Below are positions 8,792 to 17,886 of a stretch of DNA of 64,000 nucleotides, in pieces (position 1 is the stretch's first letter; each line of letters begins with the position of its first letter). Below the pieces are notes generated by a model, which saw only the letters and a list, made by a program, of their open reading frames with translations, made no database searches and was not told the DNA's origin. Source of the DNA: Paraburkholderia madseniana (GTDB lineage: Bacteria; Pseudomonadota; Gammaproteobacteria; Burkholderiales; Burkholderiaceae); NCBI RefSeq assembly GCF_009690905.1, contig NZ_VOSW01000037.1, positions 1 to 64,000 on the forward strand, written 5' to 3'. The position numbers were made by a program, and so were the translations under genes.

Positions 8792-8977
8792 AACCGCGTC
8801 TTCGCGAGGCACGAAGCGCACGGGCGGCTCGCAAACGATACCTGTCCTAGGGGCGCGGGCGAGTCAGCCGAAATTGCTTCGGTTGCTCACCGGCCCAATC
8901 AAAAGGCAACTCGAGCGGAGTGCATGTGCTGATGTTCAATACGGACACAAAAAATCCATTTCCACGTAGCTGTCATC
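8792..8977. other. First part of a 450 bp intergenic gap
   Basis: The gap 8792-9244 carries no ORF with coding character. Apart from the palindrome at 8978-9017 and a possible promoter (TTGACG near 9099), I see nothing assignable. Confidence 0.5.
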
Positions 8978-9017
8978 ATCACTGACGGTACGCCACATAC
9001 CGTATCAGTGATAGAGA
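8978..9017. promoter_or_regulatory. Overlapping palindromes resembling a TetR-type operator
   Basis: An imperfect inverted repeat ATCACTGACGGTA / TACCGTATCAGTGAT (8978-8990 with 8998-9012) overlaps a second palindrome, TATCA-G-TGATA. Bases 8999-9017, ACCGTATCAGTGATAGAGA, match 17 of 19 positions of the Tn10 tetO2 operator as I remember it. It lies 230 bp upstream of the PXPV-protein gene. No tetR or tetA gene is nearby. Confidence 0.5.
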
Positions 9018-9244
9018 ATTGGGGGCTGACGGTCCCTGTGACGAGCCGATGTCCGACGGCCGGCCTGACAGAGCCGCCTTCAAAGAACGCGCTTCGGATT
9101 GACGGGCAACTCGACGTTAAGCTTACAAAAGGTTACAGGAGTCGCCTCGACGTTTCACCTGCCGGTAGTTCCCTCATCTACCATCAAATTTGGGGATGTA
9201 TCGAGCCGCTTGGGCGGACTACCTAACTTGAACGGAAGTGCATC

Positions 9245-9523
9245 ATGAAACGCGCGATGGTTTTATTCGCTTTGGGAATTTGTGGTGCCAGCGCCTCAGG
9301 GCTAGCGTCGGCACATGCAGACGTCAACGTTTTTCTCGGCGTGCCCGGTCCGGTATATGTAGTGCCACCCCCCGTTGTCTATCAACCGCCTCCAGTGGTC
9401 TATGCGCCGGCGCCTGTATATGGTTACGGATATCAGGGCGAATACCGTGATGAACGTCATTGGCATGACAACGGCAAACACAAGGGCTGGTACAAGCACC
9501 ACGGGGACGATGACGAACAATGA
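9245..9523 (+). CDS. Small exported PXPV-type, Pro/Tyr/Val-rich protein
   Basis: A 92 aa protein with a clear Sec signal peptide (MKRAMVLFALGICGASASG, cleavage likely after ASAHA near residue 25). The mature part holds repeated P-x-P-V/PPPVVY units (about 34-60), a GYGYQGEYR turn, and a His/Lys/Asp-rich tail (HWHDNGKHKGWYKHH) that could bind metal. It resembles the PXPV-repeat family of small periplasmic or surface proteins, whose function is not established. A GGAAGTG sequence 5-10 bases upstream supports ATG 9245. It is convergent with the MFS gene. Confidence 0.75.
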   Translation: MKRAMVLFALGICGASASGLASAHADVNVFLGVPGPVYVVPPPVVYQPPPVVYAPAPVYGYGYQGEYRDERHWHDNGKHKGWYKHHGDDDEQ

Positions 9524-9613
9524 ATCGTTGCGTAATCGTTATCTGATGTCGCGCAGGGTTCGCAACAACATTGCCCGTGCCCGGTTAGACGCACCTCTCG
9601 GCACCGTTTTCAA

Positions 9614-10825
9614 CTAGATGGCGCGCTTTCGGCGTATTCCTCCGCCGATAGCCAGAGCGCACAGGGTCAGCAAACAGAACCCCGCTCCCGCGTAGAACGT
9701 CGCGCCGGCTCCCAGGCGGTCCCACAACTCACCTGCGACCACGCTCGCCACAAGCATCGCCAGACCGCTCATCAAATTGAAGAAACCGAACGCGGTGCCT
9801 TTCAGGTCCGGTGGTGCTGCATGCGCGACCATGGTCGCCAGCAAGCCCTGCGTGAGCCCCATATGCAGGCCCCACAACGCGACACCCAGCAGTACGACCG
9901 GCCAGTGGTTTCCATGCGCAAGTACGACATCCGATGCAATGAGTACCACTAGCCCGATGGCCAGCAGTTTCGTGTGGCTCATTGAATCGGCCAGCTTGCC
10001 AGATGGATAAGCAGACGTCGAATACACCAGGTTCATCGCAACCATAACGAGTGGCACCAGCGCCACCGGGACTCCACCCTGCATCGCGCGCAAGACAAGG
10101 AATGCCTCGCTGAATCGTGCGAGCGTGAACACCGCCCCAATGAATACAACCCACCAGTACGGCCGGCTCAGCTTCTTCAGGCTTTCGAGCTTCATCGGGT
10201 TGACGCGCTTCGCGTCCGAATGGTGCGCTGGTTCCTTGATGCCGAACACCAGCAACGACACCGCAACGAGCCCTGGAATCACAGCCACCCAGAATACGAG
10301 ACGAAAGTTGTCTGCCCACAGCAGCATCAACACGACGGCGAGCAACGGCCCGAGAAACGCGCCGACCGTGTCGAGCGACTGTCGCAAACCATAGGCGGCG
10401 CCCCGCAGGTGAGCGGGCGTGATATCAGCTACGAGCGCGTCGCGCGGCGCACCCCGCACACCTTTCCCGATTCTGTCCGCGATGCGCGCCGTCAGAACGA
10501 TGCCAGATGTTGGCGCGAGCGCAAACAACGGTTTGCTCAACGCACCCATGCCGTATCCGATGACCGCGAGCCATTTCCGGTTGCCAAGGTAGTCGCTGAG
10601 CGCGCCGGAGAACATTTTCACAATGGGTGCAGTCGCTTCCGCGACGCCTTCAATCAGGCCCACCATCATCGCGCTCGCGCCCAGACTCGTCACCAGGAAC
10701 ATCGGCAAAAGGCTGTGAATGATTTCCGAAGAAATGTCCATGAACATGCTGACGAAGCCGAGCATCCAGATACCACGTGGGATTTGGCTAAGCGTGCCGG
10801 CGCGCGGCGTGGAATTGGTCTGCAT
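9614..10825 (-). CDS. MFS transporter
   Basis: A 403 aa, 12-TM major facilitator in the inner membrane. The loop 2-3 region GALSDYLGNRKWLAVIGYG matches the MFS motif A pattern (DxxGxR/K). IADRIGKGVRGAPRDALVADI, after TM4, is a conserved signature of a subgroup of predicted drug or metabolite exporters. GKLADSMSHTK is the repeated motif A of the second half. Substrate is unknown. GAGAAAAC precedes ATG 10825. The gene lies next to the LacI-regulated sugar cluster, on the same strand as lacI, but is probably not part of the import pathway. Confidence 0.85.
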   Translation of the reverse strand: MQTNSTPRAGTLSQIPRGIWMLGFVSMFMDISSEIIHSLLPMFLVTSLGASAMMVGLIEGVAEATAPIVKMFSGALSDYLGNRKWLAVIGYGMGALSKPLFALAPTSGIVLTARIADRIGKGVRGAPRDALVADITPAHLRGAAYGLRQSLDTVGAFLGPLLAVVLMLLWADNFRLVFWVAVIPGLVAVSLLVFGIKEPAHHSDAKRVNPMKLESLKKLSRPYWWVVFIGAVFTLARFSEAFLVLRAMQGGVPVALVPLVMVAMNLVYSTSAYPSGKLADSMSHTKLLAIGLVVLIASDVVLAHGNHWPVVLLGVALWGLHMGLTQGLLATMVAHAAPPDLKGTAFGFFNLMSGLAMLVASVVAGELWDRLGAGATFYAGAGFCLLTLCALAIGGGIRRKRAI

Positions 10826-10926
10826 GTTTTCTCGATTCAGACGGCCTGGCGACGACCGTGGTCTTCACGGTCTCGCTTCGGAAATTACGACTGATGATTG
10901 TGACCGCAACCATTTCTAGACCGAAG

Positions 10927-11982
10927 TTATCGGTCAAACTCCTTCGTTTGCTCGGCTTCTTCAAACTTCTTGCCCAGAACTGTTGGCACGAGAATCAGAG
11001 AGCGGTCCGTCGAGTCATGGTTTTCGGCCAACTTGAACGCTTCAGAAATGATTGCTTGCACGTCCTGCCGCAACATGGTCACGTCGAAAGGTAGATTTGC
11101 CGCGAATGGGTCCCAGTCGAAGCAGCCAACAACCGCAGACTTCCACGCGTCGGGCGACAACGTCGATGTGAACTGAACCACCCCTTCAAACGCGGTAATC
11201 GAATTCATCAGCAAACCGGCTGGAAGTCGTCCAAGTTTTTCATAGCGAATTGAGAGTACGCGTTTGGCAGCAGCGGCGTTATATCCGCAACACTCGATTG
11301 CATCTGCAGCAGGCGTCATTTGACGAGCTTCGAAAGCGTCTCTGAATCCTGCGATACGCATCTCGGTCGCATATTCATCCGCTACACCTCCTAGCAAGAC
11401 CAACTCGTCTGGCGCCGCGCCCCGTGCCAGCAGCTTTTCAATCAGCACATCCGTAATAGTTTGAGCGCCTTTGCGGTTATCGGAAACGACCGACGGCGCA
11501 CCGTCTCCTGGCAGGTCCAGATTGATGGAAGGGACGCCTGCCGCCGAACAGAGCGTGTTCAGTGGTGTCGGGTTACGCACGCCGGCGATAAATAGCAGCT
11601 CAACCCGCTGCGATAGAAGTGTTTCAGTAACGCTCACCTCGACTGCAGGGTCGCGCTGAGTGCCCACGACTATCGGACAAAGGCCACGACTACGAGCCTG
11701 CTCTTCGAAGGTCTCGGCGAGTCCCGCGAAAAAACGGTTCCGATAATGGGGAAGAACCATACCCACTAGACCCGAGCGCGATAGCCTGAGTCCTCGAGCT
11801 TTCATGTTGACGTTATACCCAAGCTGGCGGGCGCTTTCGAGTATTCGGTTCGCGGTTTCCTCCTTGATTCGATAGCGAACCCAACTGCCGTTCAACACCA
11901 TGCTGACTGTAGCCGTCGAGGAGCCGGTCGCCTTTGCGACGTCATAAATCGTGGACTTGCGTCCTGGGTTGCTGCTTGCCAT
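10927..11982 (-). CDS. LacI-family transcriptional regulator of the adjacent sugar ABC operon
   Basis: A 351 aa repressor. The N-terminal LacI HTH and hinge are clear: TIYDVAKATGSSTATVSMVLNG, then IKEETANRILESARQLGYN (about residues 9-60). The periplasmic-binding-protein-like effector domain starts at SGLVGMVLPHYRN, and its end CFDWDPFAANLPFDVTMLRQDV resembles Cra/FruR-like members. ATG 11982 is chosen over 12051 because GGAG lies 8 bases upstream and the HTH then starts at the usual distance. It is divergent from the sugar transporter, with two matching palindromes between them, so it probably represses that operon until the sugar or a phosphorylated product binds. Confidence 0.9.
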   Translation of the reverse strand: MASSNPGRKSTIYDVAKATGSSTATVSMVLNGSWVRYRIKEETANRILESARQLGYNVNMKARGLRLSRSGLVGMVLPHYRNRFFAGLAETFEEQARSRGLCPIVVGTQRDPAVEVSVTETLLSQRVELLFIAGVRNPTPLNTLCSAAGVPSINLDLPGDGAPSVVSDNRKGAQTITDVLIEKLLARGAAPDELVLLGGVADEYATEMRIAGFRDAFEARQMTPAADAIECCGYNAAAAKRVLSIRYEKLGRLPAGLLMNSITAFEGVVQFTSTLSPDAWKSAVVGCFDWDPFAANLPFDVTMLRQDVQAIISEAFKLAENHDSTDRSLILVPTVLGKKFEEAEQTKEFDR

Positions 11983-12076
11983 CAAGTTGCTCCGAGGGCA
12001 TTGCGCCGTTGTGTCCCGAAAAGGTAGCCGTTTCGCGACAGTACCCAACACCAGGGTTTTTACGGCTCGACCGAAC

Positions 12077-12137
12077 TGCTAAATAGATTCAGCATACACC
12101 CACCCGAATTGCTAAATGGATTTAGCAACTTTAGCAA
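12077..12137. promoter_or_regulatory. Pair of LacI-type operator palindromes
   Basis: Site 2 is TTGCTAAATGGATTTAGCAA (12109-12128), a perfect 8 bp inverted repeat with a 4 bp spacer. Site 1 is TGCTAAATAGATTCAGCA (12077-12094), the same motif with one mismatch between arms. Centres are 33 bp apart, about three helical turns, so both lie on one DNA face. A further TTTAGCAA half-site follows at 12130-12137. The position between divergent lacI and the binding-protein gene fits autoregulation and operon repression. Confidence 0.8.
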
Positions 12138-12205
12138 AATACGAAATCGGGCCTTTTATCACTCATTTAGGGCGTCTGCGTGCCCAGGCGTCTACCGGAG
12201 GAGAC

Positions 12206-13198
12206 ATGTTCAAGAACATCATCCGCAATTTGGGTGCCGGCGCAGTCGCGCTCGCTTTGACGACGAGTTTTGCATCGGCCTCGCCTGACAAGCCTGTAAT
12301 CGGTGTCGTTGTGAAGATTGGCGGCATTCCATGGTTCAACGCCATGGAAGCGGGAATCAAGAAGCGCGCTGACCAGCTCGGCGTCAAGGCATTCATGGTC
12401 GGGCCGACGAGCGCTGACCCTGCGCTCCAGGTCCGAGCAATCGAGGACTTGATTGCGCAGCACGTAGACGTCATCGGCGTCGTGCCGAACGACGCACAGG
12501 TTTTGGAACCCGTTCTTCAGCGTGCCAGAGCCGCCGGTATCAAGGTCATCATCCACGAGTCCCCGAAGCAGCAGAACGTGGACTGGGACTTTGAACTGGC
12601 CTCGTCCAAAGGTTTCGGCGAAGCCTACGGAAAACGCCTTGGCGAGGCGCTGGGGGGGAAGGGCGAATACGCCGTTTTCGTCGGTTCGCTGACCGTGCCG
12701 CTCCATAACGCCTGGGCGGATGCGGCAATCGCCTACATCAAGGCCAACTATCCCGGGATGACCCTCGTCGGGGACCGCTACGGCGTCGCTGAAGACGTGG
12801 ACGCGTCGCGCAAGACTGCGCTCGACCTGATGCGCGCTCATCCTAACTTGAAGGGCATCCTTGCGTTCGGCAGTCAGGGCCCGATTGGGGCAGCTCGCGC
12901 CGTCGCGGAGCAGCAGGCGAAAGGAAAGGTTCTGGTTCTCGGGCCGTTCTCGCCTGGACAGGGCCGAAAGCTCGTCCACGACGGCGTGTTGAGCGGCGGG
13001 TACATGTGGAATCCGGAAGTCGCTGGCGAAGTGTTTGTGACGCTGGGCACGATGCTCGTAAAGGGGCAGCCGATTAAGGACGGCACGAACATCCCAGGTC
13101 TGGGTGTTGTTCATCCCGACGGTCACAACTTGATTGTCGACCAACTGGTGGACCTCAACGCCAAAACCGTTGACGACCTCGCAAAGATGGGCCTCTGA
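12206..13198 (+). CDS. Sugar ABC transporter periplasmic substrate-binding protein
   Basis: A 330 aa type I (RbsB/LsrB-like) binding protein. A signal peptide, MFKNIIRNLGAGAVALALTT to about ASA, is followed by the mature start KPVIGVVVKIGGIPWFNAMEAGIKK. Ligand-site segments include PNDAQVLEPVLQRARAAGIKV and FGSQGPIGAARA. It captures a sugar in the periplasm and delivers it to the two permeases. ATG 12206 has a GGAGGAG site 3-8 bases upstream; the frame extends back to 12116 but that would bury the signal peptide and overlap the operators. First gene of the operon. Confidence 0.92.
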   Translation: MFKNIIRNLGAGAVALALTTSFASASPDKPVIGVVVKIGGIPWFNAMEAGIKKRADQLGVKAFMVGPTSADPALQVRAIEDLIAQHVDVIGVVPNDAQVLEPVLQRARAAGIKVIIHESPKQQNVDWDFELASSKGFGEAYGKRLGEALGGKGEYAVFVGSLTVPLHNAWADAAIAYIKANYPGMTLVGDRYGVAEDVDASRKTALDLMRAHPNLKGILAFGSQGPIGAARAVAEQQAKGKVLVLGPFSPGQGRKLVHDGVLSGGYMWNPEVAGEVFVTLGTMLVKGQPIKDGTNIPGLGVVHPDGHNLIVDQLVDLNAKTVDDLAKMGL

Positions 13199-13314
13199 CC
13201 GCAATCCTTTTGCCGAACGGGTGAGCGCAGTTGTAGCGCCGCTTACCCGGAAGTTAACGGTACGACACATCTGGTCGCCAGCCAGTCACGTGCAAGTACC
13301 ATCGGAGCGTTTCC

Positions 13315-14883
13315 ATGAGTCAACCAGCTTCCATCAACGTCCTCCGTTCTCAACGAGGTGATGCGCACATGGCACCGGGTGCGCTCGACACCGGCGGCAT
13401 GCCCCTGCTCAAGCTCGAGAACATTTCCAAAATCTTCGGTGGCGTTAAGGCGCTGCGGGCCGTGAAGTTCGACGTCATGCCCGGAGAAGTTCTCTGCCTT
13501 GCGGGCGAGAATGGCTGCGGCAAGAGCACCATCATCAAGATTATCAGTGGGGTCTATCGGCCGGAACCTGGCGCAGTGATGCTCATGGACGGTGAGTCAA
13601 TCGAAGGGCTCGACCCGGGCAGGGCCCGTGACCTCGGTATTCAGGTCATCTGGCAAGATCTGGCGCTTTTCCCAGAAATGACCGTCGCGGAAAACATTGC
13701 TTTCGAGCAGAACCTGGGCTCTCGTCCGCGTATCGTCAGATACGGAAAGATGAAGGAGGCGGCACGCCGGATTCTCGAGCGGCTCGGAGTCTCCATCGAC
13801 CTCAACCGTTCTGTTCGCTCGCTATCAATCGCCCAGCGCCAGGTCGTGGCAATCGCCAGAGCGCTTGTTCGCGACGCACGTCTTGTCTTCATGGACGAGC
13901 CGACTGCCTCGCTCAGCCATGCTGAGACCGAAGCTCTGCTGAAAATTGTCCGGCGACTTTCTGCGGACGGAATTGCCGTGGTGTTCGTCAGCCATCGGCT
14001 CGCTGAAGTGCTAGACGTCTGCACTCGCGTGACCGTTTTCCGCGATGGACAGTACGTCGGCACCTTTCCCACCGAAGGGATGACGCAAACCCGCCTCACG
14101 GAATTGATGACGGGCCGCACTTTCGACTATGAAGTACGCACGACAGACCTGACGAAAGCGCCGGTTGTGCTGGAGGTACAGGGGGTGTCACGAGCCCGTC
14201 AATACCATGACGTGTCGTTCAAAGTGCGACGAGGCGAGATTCTTGGCGTCACGGGACGCCTTGGCGCAGGAAGAACAGAAGTCGCATTGTCGCTTTTCGG
14301 AATGACCCGCCCCGGTACGGGTTCCATCCAGCTCGACGGAAAAGAGATTTCGCTGCGAACAAATCGTGACGCTATCCAGGCCGGGATAGCTTACGTATCC
14401 GAAGACCGACTTCAACTCGGCCTTGTACAGCCGCAATCAATCGGAGACAACACAGTCGCGGCGGTGTTGGACAAGCTTCTGGACGGCACACATCTCATCG
14501 CTTCCAAAAAGCGAAACGCGCTGATTCAAGACTGGATTCAGCAACTGGCCGTGAAAATCGGGAAACCGGACGACGCGGTCTCAACGCTGTCCGGCGGGAA
14601 TCAGCAGCGCATTGTGCTCGCCAAGTGGTTGGCAACAAACCCGAAGCTTCTGATTCTGGATTCGCCCACCGTCGGCGTCGACGTCGGCGCCCGTGCTGGC
14701 ATCTTTGCCATCATCCACAAGCTCGCTGCTGAGGGTATGGCCATCTTGCTGATATCGGACGAAATTCCGGAGGTTTACTTCAACTCCGACCGAATTCTGC
14801 ATATGCGCGACGGCCGCATCGTTAAAGAGTACGTGCCGGGAACGACAACGATGGAACAAATCGAGCGAGACGTTCATGCCTGA
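13315..14883 (+). CDS. Sugar ABC transporter ATPase (two nucleotide-binding domains)
   Basis: A 522 aa duplicated ATPase of the RbsA/MglA type. The first domain has Walker A GENGCGKST (about 64-72), the variant signature LSIAQRQ and Walker B LVFMDEPTASLS. The second domain has a degenerate Walker A (GRLGAGRTE) but a canonical LSGGNQQ signature, as is usual in this class, with one functional site contributed by each half. It powers import from the cytoplasmic face. GGAG 8 bases before ATG 13315 supports the start, though a later in-frame ATG (MPLLKLENIS, 13399) is where homology begins. It overlaps the first permease by 8 bp. Confidence 0.93.
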   Translation: MSQPASINVLRSQRGDAHMAPGALDTGGMPLLKLENISKIFGGVKALRAVKFDVMPGEVLCLAGENGCGKSTIIKIISGVYRPEPGAVMLMDGESIEGLDPGRARDLGIQVIWQDLALFPEMTVAENIAFEQNLGSRPRIVRYGKMKEAARRILERLGVSIDLNRSVRSLSIAQRQVVAIARALVRDARLVFMDEPTASLSHAETEALLKIVRRLSADGIAVVFVSHRLAEVLDVCTRVTVFRDGQYVGTFPTEGMTQTRLTELMTGRTFDYEVRTTDLTKAPVVLEVQGVSRARQYHDVSFKVRRGEILGVTGRLGAGRTEVALSLFGMTRPGTGSIQLDGKEISLRTNRDAIQAGIAYVSEDRLQLGLVQPQSIGDNTVAAVLDKLLDGTHLIASKKRNALIQDWIQQLAVKIGKPDDAVSTLSGGNQQRIVLAKWLATNPKLLILDSPTVGVDVGARAGIFAIIHKLAAEGMAILLISDEIPEVYFNSDRILHMRDGRIVKEYVPGTTTMEQIERDVHA

Positions 14884-15889
14884 TTTTCGCAAACTCGGAA
14901 TCGGTTCGATTGAGGCTCTGCTGATTCTCGTTATCGCCGTCATGGTGATTGGCCTCAGTCTTTCAACCTCGACATTCCTTACTCTTCCAAACCTGTTCGA
15001 CCTGCTTAATCAGAGTTCTGTCAACATCATTTTCGCAGTCGGGCTACTGGTCGTGCTGATTGCTGGTGGCATTGATATCTCATTCGCCGTCGGCGCATCG
15101 GTGATCCAGTACCTCACTGCGTTGACAGTGTTGCGACTCGGTGGCGGTAACTGGGCGCTAGGTTTCATTGTCTCTGCCTGCTTCGGCTTCGTGCTTGGCT
15201 CCATCAACGCCACGATTATCTACAGATTTCGCATCGTCTCGATTGTCGTGACGATTGCCACGTTCAACGTGTTTTTCGGTGGATTGATGTTTCTCACGGG
15301 CGGGGTGTCCATCTACGACCTGCCGGACTGGTGGACTAATAGAGTCTCTATTATCAATTTCAACACCGCGAGTGGTAATGCGAATCTCGCACTGCCTGTG
15401 GCCGTGATGATCGTCATGGTCATAGCAACATGGTTTCTGCTGCGGCGCACGACAACCGGTCGACAGCTCTACGCCATGGGCGACAACCCCGAGGCGGCGC
15501 GACGCGTGGGGGTCAACATAGGTGCGATGCATTACATCGCTTTTGGCTGGCTCGGCATGATGGCGGGGATTGCCGGACTCATGCAAGCCCACTACGTGCA
15601 GGAAGTCGTTCCGAACGCGTTTTATGGCCGTGAACTGGATGTGCTCGCTGCTGTGGTGCTCGGTGGTGCAAGGTTAGGCGGTGGGCGCGGCACAATCCTC
15701 GGCGCCATTCTTGGCATCCTCCTGACCGCTATCACCGCCAACGGCCTGAACTTGCTAGGTATCTCGCCGTATGCGTTCAAGATGATTATCGGCGCCATCA
15801 TTCTTATCGCCATTACGTTGTCGAGCGGAGGTTTCGCCAAGCTCGTCGGAACGCGATTCACGTCACAAAGCGTAAAGGCCTCGTCATGA
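14876..15889 (+). CDS. Sugar ABC transporter permease 1
   Basis: A 337 aa inner-membrane permease of the RbsC/LsrC type with about 8-10 hydrophobic segments. The conserved cytoplasmic loop that contacts the ATPase is visible as RRTTTGRQLYAMGDNPEAARRVGVN, followed by LGGARLGGGRGTILG. It overlaps the ATPase gene by 8 bp and the next permease by 4 bp (ATGA), which indicates translational coupling. With permease 2 it probably forms a heterodimeric channel, as in Lsr and rhamnose-type systems. Confidence 0.92.
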   Translation: MPDFRKLGIGSIEALLILVIAVMVIGLSLSTSTFLTLPNLFDLLNQSSVNIIFAVGLLVVLIAGGIDISFAVGASVIQYLTALTVLRLGGGNWALGFIVSACFGFVLGSINATIIYRFRIVSIVVTIATFNVFFGGLMFLTGGVSIYDLPDWWTNRVSIINFNTASGNANLALPVAVMIVMVIATWFLLRRTTTGRQLYAMGDNPEAARRVGVNIGAMHYIAFGWLGMMAGIAGLMQAHYVQEVVPNAFYGRELDVLAAVVLGGARLGGGRGTILGAILGILLTAITANGLNLLGISPYAFKMIIGAIILIAITLSSGGFAKLVGTRFTSQSVKASS

Positions 15890-16917
15890 AAATGTCCTCA
15901 TCTCAACGCGCGGCCGCGCCGCTCGTACCCGCAGACGTCGCCGGCTTGCTTGGGTTTCTGCTGCTCGTCATCGCAGTCCTGAGCTTCGCATCTGAGCGTT
16001 TTTTCTCAGCGAGCACATTCGTGTCGGTAGCGTTCCAGTTGCCGGAACTCGGGTTCTTTACGCTGGCCATGCTGATGCCCTTGATTTCCGGTGGCTTCAA
16101 TCTCGCGGTGACTTTCACGGCGAACATATCGGGGTTGGCGATGGCGTGGGTGCTTCATACGTACGGCGGAGCGGACGCCGGCGCCGTAGCCATCATCCTC
16201 GGCATTGCTGCTGCATTGGCCACCGGCTCCGCAGCCGGTTGGGTGATGGGTGCCGTCATTGCGCGCACCGGAGCAAGCCCAATCCTCGTGTCTTTATCGA
16301 TGATGATTTTCTTGCGCGGATTAGGGGAGTTCCTCACACGTGGGGGCGACATCTCCGGGTTTCCGCCGTTTGTGCGCGAAATGGGCAACGGTGTCTTCCT
16401 CGGCGTACCGATTCCCCTCCTGATTTTTCTCGGCTGCGCATTACTTTGGCACGTTGTCATGACACGGTCGCGGCTAGGTTTCGCCACACGCATGATTGGT
16501 TCAAATCTGGAAGCAACGCGATATTCCGGCATCGCGACGACACGCGCCGTCACGCGAATCTACATGCTGTCGGGGCTGATGTGCGGCGTCGCTGGCGTGG
16601 TGATGGCGGCCCAGTTCAACTCGGTTCGCGTTGGCCATGGAGAGGCCTTTCTGCTCATCTCCGTGCTTGCGTGCTTCCTGGGCCGCGTCGACCCATTCGG
16701 CGGCTTTGGCCGTGTGGTTCCGGTCGTGATTGCACTGGTAATTCTGCAGGTTATCGCTTCAGGCCTCAATTTGCTCGGTGCCAACCAACACCTGGCGACT
16801 GCGTTGTGGGGTGTCTTCTTGCTTGCCGTGATGCTCTTCCGTTGGGCATGGGCGAACAGCATTTCGAAAACTTTGGTCCGCAGGCGCGTGACCGCATCTG
16901 AAGGAGTGACACAATGA
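15886..16917 (+). CDS. Sugar ABC transporter permease 2
   Basis: A 343 aa second permease, homologous to but distinct from the first. It has about 8-10 membrane segments and the ATPase-contact loop MTRSRLGFATRMIGSNLEAT followed by SGIATTRA. GGFNLAVTFTANIS matches the family's early conserved GGxDLSVG region but is altered. It overlaps its neighbours by ATGA at both ends. A tail of charged residues follows the last TM. Confidence 0.9.
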   Translation: MKMSSSQRAAAPLVPADVAGLLGFLLLVIAVLSFASERFFSASTFVSVAFQLPELGFFTLAMLMPLISGGFNLAVTFTANISGLAMAWVLHTYGGADAGAVAIILGIAAALATGSAAGWVMGAVIARTGASPILVSLSMMIFLRGLGEFLTRGGDISGFPPFVREMGNGVFLGVPIPLLIFLGCALLWHVVMTRSRLGFATRMIGSNLEATRYSGIATTRAVTRIYMLSGLMCGVAGVVMAAQFNSVRVGHGEAFLLISVLACFLGRVDPFGGFGRVVPVVIALVILQVIASGLNLLGANQHLATALWGVFLLAVMLFRWAWANSISKTLVRRRVTASEGVTQ

Positions 16918-17789
16918 ATAAGCTTGGCGTACACGCACTGGTATGGGCTGGCGATCTCACCCCCGAATCGACTCGCAAGGTTCTGAGCCGGACCAAAGCC
17001 GCTGGGTTCGAGCTGGCTGAACTGTCCTTGCATGGTCCGAAGGTCATGGACCTGGCGCTCACGCGGGATTTGCTGCAAGAACATGAGCTGGATATCGGTT
17101 GCTCGCGCGGTCTCACCTTTGATGCGGACGTGTCCAGCGAGGATTCTGCTACGGTCGCACGCGGGGTTTCGATGCTGGAGGAAGGTATCAGCGTCACGGC
17201 TGAGCTGGGTGGAGGCTACTTCGGCGGGATTCTTTACGGCGCGATGGGAAAATACAACGCACCGGTTACCAGACAAGGCCGCCGCAACGCGATTGATTCG
17301 CTCAAGCGCATTGCTGATTTCGCGCTGAAGAAGAACGTGACGCTTGGGCTTGAAGTGGTAAATCGCTACGAGAGCAATTTACTGAACACTGCATCGCAGG
17401 CGCTTGCCATGATTGACGAAGTCGATGCGCCCAATGTTGTCGTTCATCTCGATACGTATCACATGAACATTGAGGAATCCGATTTCATGCAACCGGTTCT
17501 TCAATGTGGCAAGCGTCTTGGCTATGTTCATATCGGGGAAAGCAATCGCGGGTACCTCGGGTCGGGGACTATCGACTTCTCTCAGTTCTTCCATGCACTC
17601 GCCATGATTGACTACAAGGGAGTCGTGACTTTTGAGAGCTTCTCGTCGACGGTCGTCAACGAGCAGTTGTCCAATGCGTTGGCAATCTGGCGCAACTTGT
17701 GGGACGACGGTATGGACCTGGCGAAACATGCGCGGGAGTTCATCGCGGGTGGCATCAACGCCGCCGCGCGAGCAAAATCGCACCACTAG
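16914..17789 (+). CDS. Ketose 3-epimerase (D-tagatose/D-psicose 3-epimerase-like)
   Basis: A 291 aa TIM-barrel sugar isomerase/epimerase. Compared with Agrobacterium D-psicose 3-epimerase, whose metal ligands are E152, D185, H211 and E246, this protein has E147 (GLEVVNRYE), D180 (HLDTYHMN), H206 (YVHIGES) and E241 (VTFESF). All four are shifted by exactly five residues. The substrate-contact Glu and Arg (E153, R212) also align. It should interconvert a free ketose with its C3 epimer in the cytoplasm using Mn2+ or Co2+. GAAGGAG precedes ATG 16914, and the gene overlaps permease 2 by 4 bp, so it acts on what the transporter imports. The exact ketose is not known. Confidence 0.85.
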   Translation: MNKLGVHALVWAGDLTPESTRKVLSRTKAAGFELAELSLHGPKVMDLALTRDLLQEHELDIGCSRGLTFDADVSSEDSATVARGVSMLEEGISVTAELGGGYFGGILYGAMGKYNAPVTRQGRRNAIDSLKRIADFALKKNVTLGLEVVNRYESNLLNTASQALAMIDEVDAPNVVVHLDTYHMNIEESDFMQPVLQCGKRLGYVHIGESNRGYLGSGTIDFSQFFHALAMIDYKGVVTFESFSSTVVNEQLSNALAIWRNLWDDGMDLAKHAREFIAGGINAAARAKSHH

Positions 17790-17886
17790 ACGCCCACCGG
17801 GTGAAGCAAGTGTCGCGACAGCACAATGCGTTGAGAAACGTTGATGCGAGCGGTTCGGCAATCGGGCCTCGGCGAGGATAAGAATA

